Positions 1 through 4,935 of a stretch of 6,358 bases of DNA are shown in pieces. Every line of letters begins with the position of its first letter. Position 1 is the stretch's first letter. Position numbers and translations under genes: made by a program. This stretch comes from Methylomonas sp. (lineage in GTDB: Bacteria; Pseudomonadota; Gammaproteobacteria; Methylococcales; Methylomonadaceae): assembly GCA_026988195.1 (NCBI GenBank), contig JALSLS010000466.1, forward strand, positions 1 through 6,358. The letters run 5' to 3'. The notes beneath the pieces are model-generated. The model was not told the origin of the DNA. It worked only from the letters and a program-made list of their open reading frames with translations, and made no database searches.

Positions 1-75
1 GTTGTAACTAGAAATACTTTAGATATGGAGCAAAGTACAGTGGAATTACTCAACCCCTGGAAGGACAATACATAA
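1..75 (+). CDS. C-terminal fragment of a VapC-like PIN-domain toxin (5' end outside window)
   Basis: Frame 1 is open from the window edge for 24 codons and stops at TAA (73-75). The visible peptide begins VVTRNTLDM and ends LLNPWKDNT. The pattern [LV]-V-T-R-N-x-x-D-[FM], then about ten residues, then hydrophobic-N-P-W, is the usual C-terminus of VapC-family PIN-domain ribonucleases, the toxins of type II toxin-antitoxin pairs. These cleave RNA, often tRNA, using a cluster of acidic residues that bind metal. The Asp in TRNTLD matches the conserved late acidic residue, and Met replaces the more usual Phe after it. The antitoxin and the rest of the toxin would lie to the left of the window. Only a short tail is visible, so the family call rests on this motif and activity cannot be judged. 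Confidence 0.62.
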   Translation, partial: VVTRNTLDMEQSTVELLNPWKDNT

Positions 76-113
76 AAAATCTAATAATCATCTAAAGCCA
101 GCATTCCAAAATA

Positions 114-132
114 ACAGAGCTATTCGCTCTGT
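114..132. terminator. Small perfect hairpin, possible transcription terminator
   Basis: ACAGAGC and GCTCTGT form a perfect 7-bp stem around the 5-nt loop TATTC, 39 bp after the stop codon of the PIN-domain gene. Read on the plus strand, the T-rich part (CTTTTAG) starts only about 8 nt after the stem. Read on the minus strand, TTATTTTGG follows directly. The position suits the end of the upstream transcript, but the T-tract is poor for a classical rho-independent terminator. It could instead be an mRNA 3' stabilising hairpin. Confidence 0.35.
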
Positions 133-256
133 ACTCAGGCTTTTAGTGGGTGATTGTTTAAATTTTGTTGAAGCTTGGCGTTAAAAACAATTCAGGCATA
201 ATGAGTAAGGGATAGTCATTCATGGTGTTTTCTGGTGTTGTAACAATATCTATAGC

Positions 257-459
257 ACTAAATCATCGAGCCTTAGGGCAGGATAATCGGGCTTAAATTG
301 ACTTGAATTTTTAAACGATATATAAATTAACAGCTTGCTAGTCGTGTAATTTTAATACAACTAGAAAAACAATATTTTTCAGATTTTCCTGTTTTTAACC
401 TATTGATTTTATTGTCTATGAATTTAAGCCCGATTGCCCTAGCCTTAGGGTGATTTAGT
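257..459. repeat. 203-bp imperfect inverted-repeat element, MITE-like
   Basis: The left arm (257-299) and right arm (421-459) are imperfect inverted copies. The outer 9 bp match exactly (ACTAAATCA against TGATTTAGT). The inner 15 bp also match exactly (285-299 against 421-435, AATCGGGCTTAAATT and its complement). Between these blocks the arms share GCCCTA and CCTTAGGG-type segments but differ by small insertions. The AT-rich interior has a central stem-loop (338-347 with 355-364, one mismatch and one G-T pair). No transposase frame is present. A TA dinucleotide can be placed at both edges (259-260 and 456-457), which would suit a Tc1/mariner or IS630-type target. TA is its own complement, however, so this is weak evidence for a target-site duplication. 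A non-autonomous transposable element is the best guess; a large regulatory cruciform is the alternative. Confidence 0.5.
298..326 (+). promoter_or_regulatory. Predicted sigma70 promoter inside the inverted-repeat element
   Basis: TTGACT (298-303) and TATAAA (321-326) each match the sigma70 consensus hexamers at five of six positions and are separated by the optimal 17 nt. Transcription would start near 333 and run rightward to the helicase gene, giving a leader of about 230 nt. The -35 box overlaps the inner end of the left arm. The leader would contain the central stem-loop and the whole right arm, where 433-441 can pair with 446-454. This is the best promoter I see upstream of the helicase gene. 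The call is from sequence match only. Confidence 0.5.
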
Positions 460-548
460 AAGAGTCAATGGATAAAAAATTTAAAAATTAGACGATCGAG
501 TGAATGTAGGGCGTTCAATTTTGTTAAAATACAAAAAATATTGATGCT

Positions 549-553
549 GGAGA
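549..553 (+). promoter_or_regulatory. Ribosome-binding site of the helicase gene
   Basis: GGAGA lies 11 nt before the ATG at 565, a little further than ideal. It supports this start because an in-frame TGA at 556-558 rules out any upstream extension. The only nearer ATG (555) is just 1-2 nt from the Shine-Dalgarno and opens a 9-codon frame that stops at 582-584. Confidence 0.55.
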
Positions 554-564
554 AATGAATACTA

Positions 565-3396
565 ATGCAAGTTCTTATCTATAACGAACTCAACACTAAA
601 AGCATAACGGGTCTTAGTAAACTCGTTGGATATTTGGAAAAGGATGATTTTCAATCAGCTGATGTCAAAAAAGTGGGCGATAACCTCTATCGGTCTAGGC
701 TTAATCGCAATGACCGTATTTTATTTTCAATTTATCGCCATCAAGATCAAGTTTATGCGTTAATTTTGGAATACATCAAAAACCATGCCTATGAAAAGTC
801 ACGTTTTCTCAAGCAGACAGCAACGATAGATGAAAATAAAATACCTGTTATAAAGTCTGTGGCAGATATTAAACAAGAGTCTTTAGTTTATGTGAACTCA
901 GAGCATAAGCACTTCAATATACTAGACAAAATCATTTCTTTTGATGAAAGCCAGCAATCAATATATAGCCTACCTCCACCATTAGTCATCATCGGCTCAG
1001 CAGGCAGTGGGAAAACAGCGCTCACATTAGAAAAAATGAAACAGGCTGTTGGTGATGTTTTGTATGTTACTCAATCTAATTATCTGGTTAAAAATTCACG
1101 TGACTTATATTATGCCAATCACTATGAAAATGAAGACCAGCAAGTAGATTTTTTATCATTTCAAGAATTTCTTGAAAGTATCCAGGTACCTGAAGGTGAG
1201 CCTGTTTCATTTAAAGGATTTCAGCAGTGGTTCAGCCGCCATGGACAAGGCAATCAATTTAAAGATGCACATAAACTATTTGAAGAATTTCGGGGTGTTA
1301 TAACAGGGCCTGCGACCGATAAAAGCTGGCTAACTAAAGAAGATTATCTGGCTTTAGGAGTAAAAGAATCAATCTTCTTACAAGAAGAGCGAGAATCGGT
1401 TTACAGTATTTTTGAAAAATACCTGAGTTTTTTAAAAGATAATACGCTCTATGACAGCAATATCATTAGTCACCAATACTTAGAGAAAATACAAGCTCGT
1501 TATGATTTTGTTATTGTCGATGAAGTTCAAGATCTAACTAACATACAGCTTTATCTGATTATTAAATCATTGCATCACGCACATGACTTTATCTTATGTG
1601 GTGATTCCAACCAAATAGTCCATCCAAACTTTTTTTCTTGGTCGAAAGTAAAGAGCCTATTTTATAAACAAGAGGATCTTAATCAATCAGATCAACTGAT
1701 TAGGATTTTAAATACCAATTATCGTAATTCGCCTCAAGTGACAGAAATAGCGAATAAGATATTAAAAATCAAAAACAATCGCTTTGGTTCTATTGATAAA
1801 GAAAGTCATTTCTTGGTTGAAAGTAATGGTCATAATCAAGGTGAAGTTATCTTCCTACAAGATAATGATCACATTAAACAAGAGTTAGATAAAAAGACCA
1901 AAGCCTCCACTCGTTTCGCTGTTATTGTGATGACAGAAGAACAAAAGCCTTCTGCTCAAAAACATTTTAGTACTCCTTTGGTATTTACCATCCAAGAAGC
2001 CAAAGGGCTGGAATACGAAAATATAATCCTCTACAATTTTTTATCTCAAGAAGAACAACGTTATCGGGAAATTAGTAAAGGTGTCAGCGTAGAAGACCTT
2101 GAAAAAGGTATCAAGTTTTCCAGAGTTAAAGATAAAACAGATAAATCACTGGAAGTTTATAAGTTTTATGTCAATTCACTTTATGTCGCATTAACTAGAG
2201 CCATTAAAAACCTCTACTGGATAGAAAGTAGCCCTAAGCAACAGCTGTTAAATCTTATTGGGCTAACGCATGCCCAACCTAGCTTGGAGATGGCTGACAG
2301 TAACTCTAGCCTAGATGACTGGCGACAAGAAGCCCATAAACTTGAACTACAAGGCAAGCAAGAACAAGCTGAACGCATTAGAGAAGAAATTCTCAAGCAA
2401 AAAACACCCAACTGGCAAGTCATTACAGGGGATGCATTAGAGGCATTAAAGCAAAAAGCACTGTCTGAAAATAATAAAAAAGCCAAGTTAGCACTATTTG
2501 AATACGCTTTGGTTTATGAAGATAGAAATCTACTCAATGATTTGATTAAAGTAGACTTTAAACCTGCTCAAAACCCAGATAAAGGCTTGCAACTATTACA
2601 ACAAAAACACTATGCCGCTTATAGCTTTAAAAAACCAGATGCAGCCTTAAAGCAAGTGAACGAGTTCGGGCCCGATTTCCGTAATATCTTTAACCAAACC
2701 CCCTTAATGGTTGCCAGCTGGACAGGAAATGTAGCGGTTATTAAAGCTTTATTTTTGCAAGGGGCAGAGACAGAAAAAGTTGATGATAATGGCTTTACTG
2801 CTTTTCAAATTGCTTTATCTCTAGCGGATCGTGATAAAAGTTATGCTACAAAAAAATTAGTTGAAATTTACCAAGAGTTAGAGCCAACAAGTATGAGCAT
2901 TCAAGTTGATGGCAGACTCATTAAACTTGATAATCATCAAATGGAGTTTTTTATGCTCAACATGATGATTGCATTGTTTTATCGTGCGTTACCAGAAAAA
3001 ATCATGGATATGGGAGGTGCATTTTCTACGCAGGATTTTATCAATGCAACAGAAAATATTCCTAACAGCATATTAGCTGAACGTCGAAAAAAACGTGCTT
3101 ATCTATCCAGTATTTTGTCAAAAAATGAAATGGATAAAGATGATAAAGCCAATAGAAAACTATTTATGCGTGTTAAACGGGGTTCTTATTTGTTTAACCC
3201 TAATCTATCAATCAAAGTAGAAGGTAATTGGGTCAACATTTATGATCTTTTATCATTAGATAAGTTAGCGCATAGACATAAAGAATACCAGCAAAGGTGG
3301 TATTCAGATATAAACATTCGATGGGCAGAAATATTAGAACATAATAGAGCGATATTAAAACAGCAATTACAGAAGAAACGACAAAAATACAACTAG
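565..3396 (+). CDS. RelE-like / UvrD-type SF1 helicase / ankyrin-repeat fusion protein
   Basis: A 943-residue, probably cytoplasmic protein with no signal peptide or membrane segment. Residues 1-82 resemble the RelE/YoeB fold of mRNA-interferase toxins: the run LYRSRLNRNDRILFSIY, a hydrophobic strand, then NHAY. Residues 138-560 carry all the main SF1A helicase motifs: Walker A GSAGSGKT (144-151), Walker B VDEVQDL (318-324), GDSNQ (346-350), NYRNSP (385-390), EAKGLEYENI (478-487) and YVALTRA (540-546). An ATP-dependent 3'-5' translocase or helicase on DNA or RNA is therefore expected. Residues 585-700 are charged and helical. Residues 707-770 hold about two ankyrin repeats (TPLMVASWTGN, then DNGFTAFQIAL). 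Residues 772-943 are unrecognised; 839-882 (RRKKRAYLSSIL then RVKRGSYLFNPNL) could be a winged helix. No nuclease motif is visible. The start at 565 follows an in-frame stop at 556-558. The helicase core is secure; the toxin-like domain is a fold-level inference, and cellular function is unknown, with stress response or phage defence plausible. Confidence 0.88.
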   Translation: MQVLIYNELNTKSITGLSKLVGYLEKDDFQSADVKKVGDNLYRSRLNRNDRILFSIYRHQDQVYALILEYIKNHAYEKSRFLKQTATIDENKIPVIKSVADIKQESLVYVNSEHKHFNILDKIISFDESQQSIYSLPPPLVIIGSAGSGKTALTLEKMKQAVGDVLYVTQSNYLVKNSRDLYYANHYENEDQQVDFLSFQEFLESIQVPEGEPVSFKGFQQWFSRHGQGNQFKDAHKLFEEFRGVITGPATDKSWLTKEDYLALGVKESIFLQEERESVYSIFEKYLSFLKDNTLYDSNIISHQYLEKIQARYDFVIVDEVQDLTNIQLYLIIKSLHHAHDFILCGDSNQIVHPNFFSWSKVKSLFYKQEDLNQSDQLIRILNTNYRNSPQVTEIANKILKIKNNRFGSIDKESHFLVESNGHNQGEVIFLQDNDHIKQELDKKTKASTRFAVIVMTEEQKPSAQKHFSTPLVFTIQEAKGLEYENIILYNFLSQEEQRYREISKGVSVEDLEKGIKFSRVKDKTDKSLEVYKFYVNSLYVALTRAIKNLYWIESSPKQQLLNLIGLTHAQPSLEMADSNSSLDDWRQEAHKLELQGKQEQAERIREEILKQKTPNWQVITGDALEALKQKALSENNKKAKLALFEYALVYEDRNLLNDLIKVDFKPAQNPDKGLQLLQQKHYAAYSFKKPDAALKQVNEFGPDFRNIFNQTPLMVASWTGNVAVIKALFLQGAETEKVDDNGFTAFQIALSLADRDKSYATKKLVEIYQELEPTSMSIQVDGRLIKLDNHQMEFFMLNMMIALFYRALPEKIMDMGGAFSTQDFINATENIPNSILAERRKKRAYLSSILSKNEMDKDDKANRKLFMRVKRGSYLFNPNLSIKVEGNWVNIYDLLSLDKLAHRHKEYQQRWYSDINIRWAEILEHNRAILKQQLQKKRQKYN

Positions 3397-3646
3397 ATAT
3401 GGCTAAATACTCGATGTTACATTGTTTTAGTGTAGGAAAAATAATAAGGCATTTAGGAACGAGGATTTAATAAAACCCGAAACTAGGTTTATAGGGTGTG
3501 CAGGGGAACGAAGCGCATCACACGCTAAAGATGCGCTTCGTTCCTTAGCATACCCTATAACTTTTGGATTAAATAAAATCATTGCTCCTAAAGGCAGATT
3601 ATTTCATCAACAAAAACCTAACATTAGTGCTGTACAGCCTTTTTAT
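3397..3646. other. Convergent intergenic region
   Basis: A 250-bp spacer between the stop of the helicase gene (plus strand) and the stop of the beta-barrel gene (minus strand). Apart from the 72-bp palindrome it is AT-rich and contains no credible reading frame. A weak inverted repeat, AAACC (3474-3478 region) with GGTTT (3486-3490), and the short palindrome GCTGTACAGC just downstream of the barrel gene are the only other symmetries, and neither is convincing as a terminator. Confidence 0.6.
3489..3560. repeat. 72-bp palindromic REP/MITE-type repeat between convergent genes
   Basis: The arms 3489-3519 and 3530-3560 are inverted copies matching at 27 of 31 positions around a 10-nt loop (3520-3529). 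The inner 15 bp, GGAACGAAGCGCATC and its complement, match perfectly. From general knowledge, sequences of the type 'TAGGGTGTGC...GAACGAAGCGCATC' recur as dispersed palindromes in many gammaproteobacterial and some cyanobacterial genomes, probably as REP-like elements or small MITEs. Here the repeat sits midway between two converging transcription units. Either strand would form a very stable hairpin able to protect or end both mRNAs. There is no adjoining T-run, so intrinsic termination is not assured. Confidence 0.75.
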
Positions 3647-4924
3647 TTAAAATTCCATGCGTAAACCAGCAGAAAACTTATGTGCATCAATATTATCTAG
3701 GCCTAGAATAGTTTCGTAGTTAAAAAAGGTCTGAAAACCATATTTTAAGTCAGCAGAAAGGCCGGCAGAAACATTAAAAAAGTTACGGTCAGGGGTGCCT
3801 GTACCGGAACGATAAATATTGCTTCTTGGATCGTTCACATAACTAATATCAAAATAACGCTGACTGTTTTTAAACTCATGATGCCATTCTGCTTTCACAT
3901 GGGGTATCAACACACCAAATGACTGACTGAAGGCATGAGTCATCTGCAACCCCAAAACAGATTCTAATGAATCGGATTTATGTTCACCTACCCGTAAATT
4001 CAGACCTGCTGCTCCAGTCTCATCATACCCATCTATTGTTGATTCAAAATAGGCAACCCTAGCATAAGGGCCATAGCTAAAACCTTCTGTATGAAAATCA
4101 TAGCCTCCAGCCAGACTCACTGAAAACTGCTCACCATCAGGGTTTGCATTTGCTGTTCTATCGATAGCTGCTACAGCTGTATTTGAGCCAATAACAATTC
4201 TTCGGTCAATTTCGTACTCACTCCAGCCATAGCTAAAAACACCTTCAACATAAGCATTGCCAACCGCATAATTACTATAGGCTGTTACGCTATAGCTGTC
4301 AGAGTCAATACCTCCCCCAGACACATTACTATTTTGATTAAAATCTAGTTCAAAGTTTGAATAGCTACCTGCCAACCCAACAATAAGATTTTCAGTTACT
4401 TTATAGTCAAACCCCGAAATCACGCCTTTAGTTTCAAAATCACTGGCATTCATCTCATTAGTTTGATCTGTTACTCCAAAACCGCCTATACCATTAATAA
4501 AAAAACCAATGCGTGTGCTAGAAAATAAATCATCACCTGAGCCGCCGCCAAAACGAATTTTTGCCAGACGACTGTTAATGGTGGATATATTTAGAGAGGA
4601 TGTATTGGCTGAAATGCTAGTGGCTGCTAATGTTTCTTCTGGTACCATGTTTTGAAACCCACCTGCTAATTCATCAACACTTAAGGCTCTATTTTTAACC
4701 GTTGGGCCAGAGCGACCAGGCAAGCCATTCACTGACTCAACCATAGAGCCACAGGTAGCAAAAAGATCTGCTTCTAGGCTGTTGCTCGTCCCGTTAGAAG
4801 CAAACCCTCCACAGGTAGATCTTACAAATGCTTCACTGTCATTCCGTAAGCCATTAAAACCAACAACAGCCAGTGCATTACCTGAAAAAACTAACACTAT
4901 GAGATAAAAAATACCTTTCAACAT
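3647..4924 (-). CDS. Autotransporter-type outer-membrane beta-barrel protein
   Basis: A 425-residue exported protein. Residues 1-19 are a Sec signal peptide with a hydrophobic core (IFYLIVLVF) and an A-L-A cleavage site, so the mature protein should start at V20. Residues 20-125 form a short N-terminal region with two cysteines, C38 and C58, about 20 residues apart, and a helical segment ending RLAKIRFG that resembles the linker before autotransporter barrels. Residues 135-425 show alternating amphipathic strands with many Gly and aromatic residues and end in RMEF with a terminal Phe, the usual signal for outer-membrane insertion by the BAM machinery. The length suits the roughly 300-residue barrel of the autotransporter (type V) family, but the region available as passenger is only about 100 residues, so it may be a stand-alone barrel rather than a secretor of a large passenger. 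AGGAG lies 6 nt before the ATG. It is the second gene of an operon after the caspase gene, 9 nt apart. Confidence 0.85.
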   Translation of the reverse strand: MLKGIFYLIVLVFSGNALAVVGFNGLRNDSEAFVRSTCGGFASNGTSNSLEADLFATCGSMVESVNGLPGRSGPTVKNRALSVDELAGGFQNMVPEETLAATSISANTSSLNISTINSRLAKIRFGGGSGDDLFSSTRIGFFINGIGGFGVTDQTNEMNASDFETKGVISGFDYKVTENLIVGLAGSYSNFELDFNQNSNVSGGGIDSDSYSVTAYSNYAVGNAYVEGVFSYGWSEYEIDRRIVIGSNTAVAAIDRTANANPDGEQFSVSLAGGYDFHTEGFSYGPYARVAYFESTIDGYDETGAAGLNLRVGEHKSDSLESVLGLQMTHAFSQSFGVLIPHVKAEWHHEFKNSQRYFDISYVNDPRSNIYRSGTGTPDRNFFNVSAGLSADLKYGFQTFFNYETILGLDNIDAHKFSAGLRMEF

Positions 4925-4930
4925 AATAGA

Positions 4931-4935
4931 CTCCT
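4931..4935 (-). promoter_or_regulatory. Shine-Dalgarno of the barrel gene overlapping the caspase stop codon
   Basis: On the minus strand AGGAG lies 6 nt before the ATG at 4924-4922. The caspase stop codon TAG occupies 4936-4934, so its last two bases are the first two of this Shine-Dalgarno. Ribosomes finishing the caspase would sit on the site, which predicts translational coupling of the two proteins. Confidence 0.8.

Larger units (their letters stand above)
76..564. other. Intergenic region with no convincing gene
   Basis: This 489-bp AT-rich stretch lies between the PIN-domain tail and the helicase gene. No reading frame in it has a credible start, ribosome-binding site and protein-like composition; the best is a 24-codon frame from ATG 222 that runs into the inverted-repeat element. 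It contains a small hairpin (114-132), a 203-bp imperfect inverted-repeat element (257-459) with an internal plus-strand promoter, and the ribosome-binding site of the helicase gene (549-553). Bases 133-256 and 460-548 show nothing I can assign. Confidence 0.7.

Noticed and set aside
1..243. Repeated GTTGTAAC at 1-8 and 236-243
   Set aside because: An 8-bp match with no further similarity on either side is expected by chance in AT-rich sequence.
222..296. 24-codon frame from ATG 222
   Set aside because: It has no ribosome-binding site, runs into the inverted-repeat element and has no recognisable protein pattern.
501..530. Possible promoter near the helicase start with a TAAAAT -10 box at 525-530
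   Set aside because: No acceptable -35 hexamer occurs at 16-18 nt spacing; the promoter at 298-326 is much better.
555..584. Nine-codon leader frame (ATG 555 to TAA 582) overlapping the helicase start
   Set aside because: The Shine-Dalgarno is only 1-2 nt from this ATG, too close for efficient initiation; it fits the ATG at 565 instead.
2214..2486. Minus-strand open frame of 90 codons inside the helicase gene
   Set aside because: It is fully antisense to the conserved helicase/linker coding sequence, and its Ser- and Cys-rich composition is that of a shadow frame.
3629..3645. Palindrome GCTGTACAGC followed by a T-rich run, as a terminator
   Set aside because: Only 3 bp can pair once a loop is allowed, and the T-run is on the plus strand, the wrong side for ending the minus-strand barrel gene.
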